A stretch of 23,236 nucleotides of DNA from an uncultured Eubacteriales bacterium (GTDB lineage Bacteria > Bacillota > Clostridia > Oscillospirales > Oscillospiraceae): the NCBI GenBank assembly GCA_900545515.1, contig UQZA01000038.1, positions 1 to 23,236 of the forward strand, written 5' to 3'. A program made the translations under genes and the position numbers. The notes under the pieces are model-generated. The model saw only the letters and a program-made list of their open reading frames with translations. It was not told where the DNA came from and ran no database searches. Below, piece after piece: positions 6,411-14,733 of the stretch; within the stretch, counting starts at the first letter, position 1, and every line of letters starts with the position of its first letter.

Positions 6411-6456
6411 GTGGAGCGTCAGGGTAAAAATGTGGAGCAAAGTGGAGCGAGGTGAG
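6411..6456 (+). promoter_or_regulatory. Probable MraZ operator: phased GTGGAGC repeats
   Basis: GTGGAGC occurs at 6411, 6432 and 6442, and a related GTGAG at 6452. Spacings are 21, 10 and 10 bases, one or two helical turns. The 6439-6448 unit AAAGTGGAGC fits the AAAGTG(G/T)NNN consensus described for MraZ boxes in Mollicutes. The array runs from just after the predicted start point into the mraZ ribosome binding site, so bound MraZ could block its own operon. The repeats and spacing are seen in the sequence; the binding is inferred from the family. Confidence 0.65.
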
Positions 6457-6460
6457 AACG

Positions 6461-6889
6461 ATGATCGGCAAGTACACGGCAAAGGTGGACGAGAAAGGCA
6501 GGTTGTTTGTTCCCGCCAAGCTGCGGGGGGAGCTGGGGGAGACCTTTTTTGTCACCATCGGCACCAACGGCGGCCGTCGCTGCCTCACCGTTTACACCCA
6601 GGCCGGGTGGGAGAGTCTTTGCGCCCGGTATGATGCCCTGCCCCTGTCCCAGAAGTCCGGCACCACCAGCTTCCTGTTTTCCAACGCAGTGGAGTGCAGC
6701 CCGGACAAGCAGTTTCGCTTCCTTGTTTCGTCCAATCTCTACCAATATGCCGGGATCGACCGGGATGTGGTGATTGTGGGCCGGGCAGGCCAGGCGGAGA
6801 TCTGGGACGCCGATACTTATGCCGAATTCGAGCAGGCGATGCTGACCCCGGAGAATCTGCTCGCGTCTCTGGAGGCCATCGGACTGTAA
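6461..6889 (+). CDS. mraZ: Transcriptional regulator MraZ
   Basis: The 142-residue protein is of normal length and has two SpoVT/AbrB-like MraZ halves. The first opens with MIGKYTAKVDEKGRLFVPAKLR, close to the classic DEKGRLxxPAK motif, with the second copy starting around residue 78 after the strand-rich segment. MraZ forms ring-shaped oligomers and binds repeated sites upstream of its own gene to control the dcw operon. I chose the ATG at 6461; the in-frame GTG at 6452 lies inside the ribosome binding site GAGGTGAG. It is the first gene of the cluster and its stop overlaps the rsmH start (TAATG). Phased boxes upstream support autoregulation. Confidence 0.95.
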   Translation: MIGKYTAKVDEKGRLFVPAKLRGELGETFFVTIGTNGGRRCLTVYTQAGWESLCARYDALPLSQKSGTTSFLFSNAVECSPDKQFRFLVSSNLYQYAGIDRDVVIVGRAGQAEIWDADTYAEFEQAMLTPENLLASLEAIGL

Positions 6890-7821
6890 TGGAATTTCAA
6901 CATAAGTCAGTGCTCCTTTCCCAGTGCCTGGAGGCGCTTGCTGTGAAGCCCGATGGCATTTATCTGGACGGCACCCTGGGGGGAGCCGGACATTCCAGCC
7001 AAATTGCCAAGCGCCTGACCACAGGCCGCCTCATTGGGGTGGACCGGGATGAGATTGCACTTTGCGCAGCCCGGCAGCGGCTTGCGCCTTACATGGACCG
7101 CGTGACTTTGGTTCACGCCAATTTTCAGGACCTGGACCGGATTTTACAGGATCTGGGCATTCCGGCAGTAGACGGAATTCTGCTGGATTTGGGCGTGTCG
7201 TCCCCCCAGCTGGATGACGGTCAGCGGGGGTTTTCCTATATGGAGGACGCCCCCTTGGATATGCGCATGGACCGCAGTGCCGGGTTGACTGCCTTTGAAG
7301 TGGTAAACACCTGGCCCCGGGAGGAGCTGCGCCGGATTCTTTATGCCTATGGTGAGGAACGTTACGCTCCCCAGATTGCCGCGGCCATAGACCGCCGCCG
7401 CGCCGCTGCCCCAATCTCCACGACCCTGGAGCTGGTGGACGTCATCCGCTCGGCAATGCCTCCCCAGGCTCTGCGGGAGAAGCAGCACCCGGCCAAGCGT
7501 AGCTTTCAGGCCATTCGCATTGCAGTCAATGATGAACTGACCGCAGTGGAGCGGGTGATGGGAGATGCAATTTCCCGTCTGGCCCCCAGGGGCCACCTGG
7601 CTGTGATTACCTTCCACTCTCTGGAAGACCGAATTGTGAAAAATGCTATGCAGGATGCGGCAAAGGGCTGCACCTGCCCGCCGGAGTTTCCGGTTTGTGT
7701 CTGCGGTAAAAAGCCGCAGGTGAAGCTCCTCACCCGTAAGCCGGTGACGGCCAGCCGGGAGGAGCTGGAGGACAATCCCAGAGCCCGCAGCGCCAAGCTT
7801 CGGGCCTGTGAAAAGCTTTGA
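6889..7821 (+). CDS. rsmH: 16S rRNA (cytosine1402-N4)-methyltransferase RsmH (MraW)
   Basis: RsmH adds the N4 methyl group to C1402 of 16S rRNA, the same base that RsmI (encoded at 1712-2539) methylates on the ribose. The 310-residue product has the standard length. It begins EFQHKSVLLSQCLEAL, then the SAM-binding motif YLDGTLGGAGHS, the DGILLDLGVSSPQLDD segment, DAPLDMRMD, and the C-terminal LAVITFHSLEDRIVKN motif followed by a Cys cluster (CTCPPEFPVCVCG). The start ATG at 6889 overlaps the mraZ stop by one base (TAATG), and GGAGG lies about 12 bases upstream within mraZ. A longer upstream open frame exists but would run inside mraZ and lacks family sequence. Coupled translation with mraZ is likely. 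Confidence 0.95.
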   Translation: MEFQHKSVLLSQCLEALAVKPDGIYLDGTLGGAGHSSQIAKRLTTGRLIGVDRDEIALCAARQRLAPYMDRVTLVHANFQDLDRILQDLGIPAVDGILLDLGVSSPQLDDGQRGFSYMEDAPLDMRMDRSAGLTAFEVVNTWPREELRRILYAYGEERYAPQIAAAIDRRRAAAPISTTLELVDVIRSAMPPQALREKQHPAKRSFQAIRIAVNDELTAVERVMGDAISRLAPRGHLAVITFHSLEDRIVKNAMQDAAKGCTCPPEFPVCVCGKKPQVKLLTRKPVTASREELEDNPRARSAKLRACEKL

Positions 7822-7848
7822 TTTTGAATGGGAAGAGAGGGCCAGGCT

Positions 7849-8373
7849 GTGGCGCAGGACAGACGCAAAATAGAATACCGCACCCAAGGCTCTGCGGCCT
7901 ATGACCCCTCATTCTACGTAAGCGAGGAATCGGTCGCCCAGCAGATTCCTGCTGCCAAGCCCCGTCCCCGGCACAGAAAACAGCCGGTGGCCCGGCAAAA
8001 GATGGTGGTGTCGCCCTTTGCCCTCCTGGGCATTGCGGTGTCACTCCTGATGCTGGTGTTGGTGCTTTTTGGCTATGCACAGGTCTACGAATCTGCCAGC
8101 CAGCTGGGCGAGATGCGGGACACCGTGGCGGAGCTCCAGGAGGAAAACCGGAAGCTGCAAAACGAATACGACAGCAGCATCAATCTGGAGAAAATCGAGA
8201 CCAGGGCGAAGGAACTGGGAATGCAGCAGCCTACCGCCAAGCAGTCTGTGACGCTGCATATTCCCGCTGAGGATACGGCGGTGATTGCGCCTCAGGCTTC
8301 TACCAACCCCTTCCGGGCTGCCTGGGACGCCATTGTGGAGACCTTCCAGGGCCTGCTGGAATATTTGCACTGA
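7849..8373 (+). CDS. ftsL: Septum formation protein FtsL-like, with C-terminal extension
   Basis: Position between rsmH and the class B PBP, and topology, identify this as FtsL. It has a basic N-terminal cytoplasmic part of about 55 residues, one membrane helix at about 57-78 (LLGIAVSLLMLVLVLFGYA), and a coiled coil at about 80-125 (LGEMRDTVAELQEENRKLQ, IETRAKELGM). FtsL pairs with DivIC and DivIB/FtsQ to activate the septal synthase FtsW-PBP. The product is 174 residues, longer than the usual 100-120; the extra part is a tail after residue 130 ending in a probable amphipathic helix. I prefer the GTG at 7849 because GAGAGGG lies 7 bases upstream; the ATG at 7828 has no ribosome binding site. 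The sequence is poorly conserved across the family, so the assignment leans on context. Confidence 0.85.
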   Translation: MAQDRRKIEYRTQGSAAYDPSFYVSEESVAQQIPAAKPRPRHRKQPVARQKMVVSPFALLGIAVSLLMLVLVLFGYAQVYESASQLGEMRDTVAELQEENRKLQNEYDSSINLEKIETRAKELGMQQPTAKQSVTLHIPAEDTAVIAPQASTNPFRAAWDAIVETFQGLLEYLH

Positions 8374-8405
8374 GCCGGACATACAGTTTCACATAGGTTT
8401 GTACG

Positions 8406-8439
8406 CGGTGGGCAGTGAGGTATGTCTCGCTGCCCACCG
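8406..8439 (+). promoter_or_regulatory. Intercistronic hairpin between ftsL and the PBP gene
   Basis: CGGTGGGCAG (8406-8415) pairs perfectly with CTGCCCACCG (8430-8439), and GAG/CTC can extend the stem inward after one mismatch. There is no U tract, so it is not a normal terminator. It may stabilise, process or attenuate the mRNA ahead of the PBP gene. This 105-base gap is the largest inside the cluster before ftsZ. Confidence 0.55.
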
Positions 8440-8478
8440 GTTGCACAGACCTAAATCCAGAAAGTACCAGGTGGCGCT

Positions 8479-10845
8479 ATGAAATCCAAATCCAATGCAG
8501 AACAGGAAAAGAGAAAAAAACAGGGAAGGCAGGAGCGCATCCGGGCCGACCGTGGCATGCTGAGCCGCACCGGAGTGATTTTAATCCTGTGCGGCATTGT
8601 CGCATTTTTGCCTGTGGTGGGAATGCTCACCAATTTGATGGTCTTCCGCCACGACGAATATTCTGAAAAGGCGTTAAACAACCAGACCCGCACCACCACC
8701 GTCACCGCCTCCCGGGGTAGCATTTACGACCGGAATATGAATGTGATGGCGGTGTCCACCAGCGTGGAGAATGTGTTTCTGGATCCGAAGGAGCTCCATG
8801 ACAACCAGGTGGATCTGAACCTGGTGGCCAATACCCTGGGGGAGATTTTAAATCTGGACCCGGCCTGGATTCAGGAGCAGGCGTCGGATATCACCATGCG
8901 CTATAAGATGCTGGCCACCAAGCAGCCTAACGAAGTGACCTCCAAGATCCGGGATTTCATTGTAGAAAACGACATCATCGGCATCCACCTGGAGCCGGAT
9001 TCCAAACGGACCTACCCCTATTCCAGCCTGGCTGCCCAGGTGATTGGCTTTACCAACTCCAGCAACGTGGGTGCAGAGGGGATTGAGGCCTATTACAACA
9101 ACACTCTTCAGGGAACTGCCGGAAAGGTCATCACTACCAAGGGCAATTATGAGACGGAGATGCCCTATTCCTTTGAAAAATACTACGAAGCCTCCGATGG
9201 CAACAGCGTGGTGCTGACCCTGGACACCACGGTGCAGTACTACCTGGAGAAGAATATGGAGGCTGCCGTTGAGAAATATGATGTGCAGAATGGGGCGTTT
9301 GGCCTCGTCATGAATGTCAAAACCGGGGAAGTTCTGGGGATGGCTACTCTGGGCGGCTATGATCCCAACAACTATCTGGAGATCGGAGACCCGGCGGTGC
9401 AACAGGAGCTGGACCGGCTGAAGGGAGCTTATTCCACCCTGCAGGAGGGAAGTGAGGCCTACGACAAGGCGGTCAACGCCTATCAGGAGGCCTTGATTGC
9501 GGCCCGGCTGGCCCAGTGGCGCAACCGGGTGGTCTCCGACGGTTACGAACCCGGCTCCACCTTTAAAACCATCACCATGGCCGCAGCCATTGAGGAGGGG
9601 ACTACCACCGTAAACGACAGCTTCTACTGCGGCGGGTCGGAGATGTTTGTAGAACGTGGCAGTACGCCTCTGCACTGCTGGCGGCATTCCGGCCACGGCG
9701 CGGAGAGCACCTTTGAGGCTCTGCAGAATTCCTGCAACATCGCCTTTGCCCACATCGGCTTAAAGCTGGGCGGTGAGAAATTCTATGAGTATGTGAAGGC
9801 CTTTGGCTTGCTGGAGCCCACGGGGCTGGGTATGTCCGGCGAGTCCGGCGGCGTCTTCTTCCCCAAATCCACCATTACCGATTCTTCTGCCGATGGCTAC
9901 GGCGCGGCGCTGATTGCCGGCTCCTTTGGCCAGACCTTTAAGGTGACACCAGTGCAGCTGGTCCGGGCGATTTCTGCTGTGGTGAACGGCGGATATCTGA
10001 TGCAGCCCTATGTGGTCAGTGAGATTCTAGATGACAGCGGCAACGTGGTGGAAAAAACAGAGCCTACCGTCATCCGTCAGGTGATCAGTGAGGAAACCAG
10101 TTCTATCATGCGGGACATGATTCTCTCTGTGGTGGAGGAAGGTACGGCGGGAAATGCCAAAATTGCCGGATATTCCATCGGCGGCAAAACCGGTACATCG
10201 GAAAAAGTTGATGTTTACGACGAGAACGGCGAAGCAGTAGACGATAAAATTGTGTCATTTGTGGGGATTGCGCCTATGGATGATCCGCAGTATATTGTAC
10301 TGGTGGCTCTGGACACCCCTTCGGCAGAGACCGGCTATTATATTTCCGGCGGCGTCATGGCTGCCCCCACGGTTCGGGGCGTTCTGGAGGATATCCTGCC
10401 CTATTTGGGCGTGTCCCGGGATTATACCGGCGTGGACATGAGCAGTGTGGAGGTGGATATGCCTTCCCTCACCGGCATGACCGAGCAGGAGGCTAAGGCG
10501 GCCCTGCAAGACGAGAGTCTGACCTATGAACTGGTGGGAAGCGGCAGCACGGTGACCGGCCAAATCCCTCAGGCAGGGGCGAAGCTGCCAGGCAATTCCG
10601 AGGTCATTTTGTATATGGGGCAGGAACCGCCGGAGGATCTTGTCACCGTGCCGGATTTCACCGGTATGACCATTGGCCAGGCCAATCAGGCTGCGGCCAA
10701 CGCAGGGCTCTACATTCTGGTCAAGGGCGCCACAGAGGACAGCGGCTACGTCACGGCCACCGGCCAGGACGTGGAACCGGGAACCTCAGTGGTGCGGGGC
10801 TCCACCATCCGTGTGGACTTTGTGGACCACACGGCACAAGACTAA
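8479..10845 (+). CDS. pbpB: Class B penicillin-binding protein with PASTA domains (septal transpeptidase, PbpB/SpoVD type)
   Basis: This 788-residue membrane-anchored transpeptidase crosslinks peptidoglycan at the septum together with FtsW. It has a short basic tail, a membrane helix at about 31-56, and a PBP dimerisation domain with ASRGSIYDRN. The transpeptidase domain has SxxK as EPGSTFK (Ser360, Lys363), SxN as SCN (418-420) and KTGT at 570-573. Two C-terminal PASTA repeats follow (about 659-714 and 720-785). An extra charged helical segment of about 45 residues (300-345; QELDRLKGAYSTL) sits just before the SxxK motif. PASTA repeats occur in SpoVD and in Gram-positive division PBPs, so I cannot tell a vegetative from a sporulation role. 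AGGTGG lies 6 bases before the ATG. The cluster has only this one PBP gene. Confidence 0.93.
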   Translation: MKSKSNAEQEKRKKQGRQERIRADRGMLSRTGVILILCGIVAFLPVVGMLTNLMVFRHDEYSEKALNNQTRTTTVTASRGSIYDRNMNVMAVSTSVENVFLDPKELHDNQVDLNLVANTLGEILNLDPAWIQEQASDITMRYKMLATKQPNEVTSKIRDFIVENDIIGIHLEPDSKRTYPYSSLAAQVIGFTNSSNVGAEGIEAYYNNTLQGTAGKVITTKGNYETEMPYSFEKYYEASDGNSVVLTLDTTVQYYLEKNMEAAVEKYDVQNGAFGLVMNVKTGEVLGMATLGGYDPNNYLEIGDPAVQQELDRLKGAYSTLQEGSEAYDKAVNAYQEALIAARLAQWRNRVVSDGYEPGSTFKTITMAAAIEEGTTTVNDSFYCGGSEMFVERGSTPLHCWRHSGHGAESTFEALQNSCNIAFAHIGLKLGGEKFYEYVKAFGLLEPTGLGMSGESGGVFFPKSTITDSSADGYGAALIAGSFGQTFKVTPVQLVRAISAVVNGGYLMQPYVVSEILDDSGNVVEKTEPTVIRQVISEETSSIMRDMILSVVEEGTAGNAKIAGYSIGGKTGTSEKVDVYDENGEAVDDKIVSFVGIAPMDDPQYIVLVALDTPSAETGYYISGGVMAAPTVRGVLEDILPYLGVSRDYTGVDMSSVEVDMPSLTGMTEQEAKAALQDESLTYELVGSGSTVTGQIPQAGAKLPGNSEVILYMGQEPPEDLVTVPDFTGMTIGQANQAAANAGLYILVKGATEDSGYVTATGQDVEPGTSVVRGSTIRVDFVDHTAQD

Positions 10846-10865
10846 ATGAAAAGGAGACGGCAAGA

Positions 10866-12332
10866 TTGAAGCTGTCTGAACTGCTGCAGGGGGTGGAGGT
10901 TCTGACCTCCACTGCCCCGGCCACCTGGGACATCACTGGCGTGGCCTATGATTCCCGGGAGGTTCAGCCGGGAGACGTCTTTGTGGCGATTTCCGGCTTT
11001 GCCACCGATGGCAACCGGTATATTGACAAAGCCATGGCCCGGGGGGCCAGGCTGGTGGTGACGGAGAGAATTCCCACAGAGCCGGCGCCCTATGTTCAGG
11101 TGCCCTCCGCCCGCCGGGCTTTGGCGCAAATGGGCGCAAATTGGTACGGTCACCCTGCTGAACGCATGACCATGGTGGGCGTCACCGGCACCAATGGCAA
11201 AACTTCGGTGACGCTTCTGCTGAAATCGGTGCTGGAGCAGGTCACCGGGGCCCGGGTGGGCCTTGTTGGCACCATTCAGAACATGATCGGCCAGGAGGCG
11301 CTCCCCACAGAGCGCACCACACCGGAGAGCTTTGCCCTCCAGGGCCTGCTGGCCCGGATGGCTGCGGCAGGGTGCCGGTATGTGGTGATGGAGGTCTCCT
11401 CCCATGCCCTGGCTCTGGACCGGGTGGGGGGCATCCACTTCCAGGCTGCCGCCTTTACCAATCTGACAGAGGATCATTTGGACTTCCATGGAACCATGGA
11501 GAACTACGCCAGGGCCAAGGCCGTACTCTTTGGCCGGTGCGACGTAGGTGTACTGAACGCAGATGACCCGTACTGCTCTCGGATGCTGGAGGGGGCTGCC
11601 TGCCGCTCCATTTTGACCTCGGAGCAAGCGGGGAAGGGAGATCTGGTGGCCCAAAATCTGCGTTTGGGTCCGGATCAGGTTTCTTTCGACCTCTTGGCAG
11701 GAGAGAAGACGCTGCCAGTCCGGGTGGGCATTCCCGGCCTCTTTACAGCGTATAATGCATTGACGGTCCTGGGCCTTGCTCAGGCGCTGGGACTCCCCCT
11801 GGAGCAGTCGGCAGAGGCCCTGGGCCGCGTTCAGGGCGTCAAGGGACGGATTGAGGTGGTCCCTACTCCGGGGACTGACTTTACAGTGCTCATCGACTAT
11901 GCTCATACGCCAGATGGCCTGGAAAACATCCTCCGCTCCGCCCGGGGATTTGCCAGAGGCCGGGTGGTGGCAGTTTTTGGTTGCGGCGGCGACCGGGACC
12001 GGCAAAAGCGGCCGGTGATGGGGCGCATCGGCGTGGAGCTGTCAGATTGGGTGGTTTTTACCTCCGACAACCCCCGCACCGAACATCCCATGGCCATTTT
12101 GCTGGAGATTCTGGCAGGCGCCACCGGAAGCAAAACGCCCTGGGTGGCGGTGGAAGACCGCCGGTCAGCCATTCGCTTTGCACTGGATCACGGCAGGCCG
12201 GGAGATGTGATTGTTCTGGCGGGCAAGGGACATGAGACGTATCAGGAAGTGGGTGGCGTAAAGCGCCATTTGGATGAACGGGAGGAGGTCGCCGCGTGGC
12301 TGGCCGCCTATCACAGAAGAAGAGAGGTTTGA
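10866..12332 (+). CDS. murE: UDP-MurNAc-L-Ala-D-Glu: meso-diaminopimelate ligase MurE
   Basis: MurE adds the third amino acid to the peptidoglycan stem peptide in the cytoplasm, using ATP. The 488-residue product has a Mur ligase N-domain (DSREVQPGDVFVAI), the ATP loop VTGTNGKTSVT with Lys112, the central-domain segment VVMEVSSHALALDRV, and the C-terminal domain with VFGCGGDRDRQKRP. The substrate motif SDNPRTEHP (D401-R404) is the DNPR form, which in this family reads meso-diaminopimelate rather than lysine. The wall is therefore predicted to be DAP-type. The start is TTG at 10866, with AGGAG about 10 bases upstream. The gap after the PBP gene is 20 bases, and murF follows 6 bases after the stop. 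Confidence 0.95.
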   Translation: MKLSELLQGVEVLTSTAPATWDITGVAYDSREVQPGDVFVAISGFATDGNRYIDKAMARGARLVVTERIPTEPAPYVQVPSARRALAQMGANWYGHPAERMTMVGVTGTNGKTSVTLLLKSVLEQVTGARVGLVGTIQNMIGQEALPTERTTPESFALQGLLARMAAAGCRYVVMEVSSHALALDRVGGIHFQAAAFTNLTEDHLDFHGTMENYARAKAVLFGRCDVGVLNADDPYCSRMLEGAACRSILTSEQAGKGDLVAQNLRLGPDQVSFDLLAGEKTLPVRVGIPGLFTAYNALTVLGLAQALGLPLEQSAEALGRVQGVKGRIEVVPTPGTDFTVLIDYAHTPDGLENILRSARGFARGRVVAVFGCGGDRDRQKRPVMGRIGVELSDWVVFTSDNPRTEHPMAILLEILAGATGSKTPWVAVEDRRSAIRFALDHGRPGDVIVLAGKGHETYQEVGGVKRHLDEREEVAAWLAAYHRRREV

Positions 12333-12338
12333 GGCGAT

Positions 12339-13697
12339 ATGAGCAGAATCACACTGGCCCAGGCGGCCCAGTGGTGCGGTGGTACCGTGGACCCCAAGTA
12401 TGCCCAGATTTCCTTTTTGGGAGCAAGTAACGATTCTCGGAGCGTGAAGCCCGGCCAGCTGTTTGTGGCGCTGGAAGGGGTGCGGGACGGCCATGATTTT
12501 ATCCCCGCTGCCCTGGCCGCCGGTGCGGCTGCCGTCCTGTGCAGCCACAGCGGGGGGGATTTTCCGGCCATTGTGGTAAAAGATACCAGGAAGGCCCTGG
12601 GGGACATTGCCCGAGAGGAGCGGAAACGCCTGAATGTGAAGGTGGTGGGCGTCACAGGCTCCGTGGGCAAGAGCACCACCAAGGAAATGATTGTAGGCAT
12701 CCTCTCTCAGAAATACCGCACGGGCAAGACACCGGTGAATCATAACAACGACATCGGCATGCCCATGGCCATCCTGGCACTTCCGGAGGATACAGAGGTA
12801 GCGGTCCTGGAAATGGGGATGAATCACTTCGGGGAAATGGCCTACCTCACCTCCATTGCTGCGCCGGACATTGCTGTGATCACCAACATTGGCACCATGC
12901 ACATTGAACACTTGGGCTCCCGGGAGGGCATTCTCCACGCCAAGCTGGAGATTCTCCAGGGCCTGCGCCCTGGCGGACACCTGATCTACAACGGAGATGA
13001 GCCCCTTCTATGGAATCTTCGGGGGAGCGGTAGTACGGCGCCCCATTACTTTGGCTTGGAGAATCCAGCCTGCGATGTAAAGGGCTCCGTGCGTCAGGAA
13101 GCTGAGGGCTGCACGGAACTGGCTGTGACAGCCGGGGAGGAGTCCTTTCAGGTTTGCCTCCCTGTAGAGGGCCGTCACTTTGTCTCCGACGCCCTGGCCG
13201 CCGTGGCGGTTGCCAGGCTGCTGGAGGTACCGGTGGAAGGGATCCGGCAGGGGCTGGCTGGGTTCCGGAGCATGGAGGGCCGCCAGGAGATCTATGAGGC
13301 CGGAGGCTATACCATCATCCGAGACTGCTACAACGCTGGTCCGGAGTCTATGGCCGCCTCTCTGACGGTGCTGGGAAAGAAAAACGGAAGGCGAATTGCC
13401 GTTTTGGGCGACATGCTGGAGTTGGGTGTCTGCACCCAGGCAGAGCACTACCGGGTTGGCCGGATTGCTGCCGGGAAGTGTGATTTGCTTTTGGCCTTAG
13501 GTAAAAATGCCGGACGAGTGGTAAACGGCGCCATTACAGGCGGCATGCGCCCAGTGGATGCCATGGCCTTTGACAGTGCGCCGGAGTTGGTGCGTGTCCT
13601 GCGGGCCAAGGCAAGGCCCGGCGATATTATCCTGTTTAAGGGTAGCCGGGGCATGAAAATGGAACAGGTTCTGGACCAGTTCCTGGAAAAGAAATAA
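12339..13697 (+). CDS. murF: UDP-MurNAc-tripeptide: D-Ala-D-Ala ligase MurF
   Basis: MurF attaches D-Ala-D-Ala to complete UDP-MurNAc-pentapeptide. The 452-residue protein has the MurF N-domain (DSRSVKPGQLFVALEG), the ATP loop VVGVTGSVGKSTTKEM with Lys111, the NHNNDIGMP segment, LEMGMNHFGEM, the ITNIGTMHIEHLGS stretch typical of MurF, and a C-terminal domain with DCYNAGPESM and LGDMLELG. Length is normal. The ATG starts 6 bases after murE, and GAGG in the end of murE serves as a ribosome binding site (AGAGAGGTTTGAGGCG). MurE, MurF and MraY in a row give steps three to five of lipid precursor synthesis; the intervening MurD step is not encoded between or beside them. Confidence 0.96.
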   Translation: MSRITLAQAAQWCGGTVDPKYAQISFLGASNDSRSVKPGQLFVALEGVRDGHDFIPAALAAGAAAVLCSHSGGDFPAIVVKDTRKALGDIAREERKRLNVKVVGVTGSVGKSTTKEMIVGILSQKYRTGKTPVNHNNDIGMPMAILALPEDTEVAVLEMGMNHFGEMAYLTSIAAPDIAVITNIGTMHIEHLGSREGILHAKLEILQGLRPGGHLIYNGDEPLLWNLRGSGSTAPHYFGLENPACDVKGSVRQEAEGCTELAVTAGEESFQVCLPVEGRHFVSDALAAVAVARLLEVPVEGIRQGLAGFRSMEGRQEIYEAGGYTIIRDCYNAGPESMAASLTVLGKKNGRRIAVLGDMLELGVCTQAEHYRVGRIAAGKCDLLLALGKNAGRVVNGAITGGMRPVDAMAFDSAPELVRVLRAKARPGDIILFKGSRGMKMEQVLDQFLEKK

Positions 13698-13711
13698 AAC
13701 GGAGGCCGTAT

Positions 13712-14713
13712 ATGCTGAATAAGAGCTTGATCTATGTCATTTTGACCACTCTCTGCGCCTTTGCTCTGAGCCTCACTCTGGGGTGGATTTTGATCCCCAT
13801 GCTGCGCCGCCTGAAGGCTGGACAGGAGATCCGGGAGGTGGGCCCCAACTGGCACGCGACCAAGGCAGGCACCCCCACGATGGGTGGTCTCACCTTCATT
13901 GGAGGGAGCTTTCTGTGCCTGGTGTTTGGCGTGAGGTACATGAAGGAGGGAGACTTTTCGGCGCTGTATGTGCTGGTGCTGTCCCTCTGCTTCGGCCTCA
14001 TCGGCTTCTTGGATGACTTTTTTAAGGTCCGCTATCACCGGAATCTGGGTCTCACTGCCATTCAGAAGGCTATGCTCCAGCTGGCCGTTTCGGCGCTGTT
14101 CCTGTATATTTTATTCCGGGCAGGGCTTCTCACCTGCGACCTGTATATCCCCTTTGTGGGAAAGACCTTTTACATTCATCCTATGGTGTATATGGTATTT
14201 GCCATGTTTGTGATGGTGGGCTGCGTCAACGCGGTGAATCTGACAGACGGGATTGACGGTTTGGCAACCGGCGTGACCATGCCGGTGATGGCGTTCTTTA
14301 CCATCGCCGCCATTGCGGCGGGGAGAATGAATCTGGCGCTTTTCCCGGCGGCTCTGCTGGGCGGCCTGGGAGCCTTCCTCACCTATAACTTTCACCCGGC
14401 CAAGGCCTTTATGGGCGACACCGGCTCCCTGTTTTTGGGCGGCGCGGTATGTGGTCTGGCCTTTGCCCTGGACATTCCCCTGGTGCTCATATTGGTGGGC
14501 TTTGTGTACATTGTGGAGACCCTGTCCGATATCATCCAGGTGGTTTATTTCAAGCTGACCCACGGCAAGCGGATCTTCAAAATGGCGCCTATTCACCATC
14601 ATTTCGAGATGTGCGGCTGGAGCGAGGAGAAGATCTTTGCCGTATTTGTCACGGTTACCTGCCTCATGTGCGTGGCCGCCTGGTTTGGCCTGCGGGGGCG
14701 GTACTGGCCCTAG
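13712..14713 (+). CDS. mraY: Phospho-MurNAc-pentapeptide translocase MraY
   Basis: MraY transfers phospho-MurNAc-pentapeptide from UDP to undecaprenyl phosphate, making lipid I in the cytoplasmic membrane. The 333-residue polytopic protein has the family motifs: GTPTMGGL in the first loop, FLDDFFK with D101-D102 (Mg2+ and catalysis), NAVNLTDGIDGLATG, GDTGSLFLGG and the C-terminal PIHHHFE. About ten hydrophobic helices are visible. GGAGG lies about 8 bases before the ATG, in the 14-base gap after murF. In many relatives murD follows; here ftsW starts 20 bases after the stop. Confidence 0.97.
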   Translation: MLNKSLIYVILTTLCAFALSLTLGWILIPMLRRLKAGQEIREVGPNWHATKAGTPTMGGLTFIGGSFLCLVFGVRYMKEGDFSALYVLVLSLCFGLIGFLDDFFKVRYHRNLGLTAIQKAMLQLAVSALFLYILFRAGLLTCDLYIPFVGKTFYIHPMVYMVFAMFVMVGCVNAVNLTDGIDGLATGVTMPVMAFFTIAAIAAGRMNLALFPAALLGGLGAFLTYNFHPAKAFMGDTGSLFLGGAVCGLAFALDIPLVLILVGFVYIVETLSDIIQVVYFKLTHGKRIFKMAPIHHHFEMCGWSEEKIFAVFVTVTCLMCVAAWFGLRGRYWP

Positions 14714-14733
14714 TCCCAAAAGGAGGAACGTCC

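Noticed and set aside
10842..12980. Long minus-strand open frames opposite murE and murF (387 and 271 residues)
   Set aside because: Low-complexity, His/Gly/Pro-rich translations with no family features; the plus-strand genes are unambiguous.
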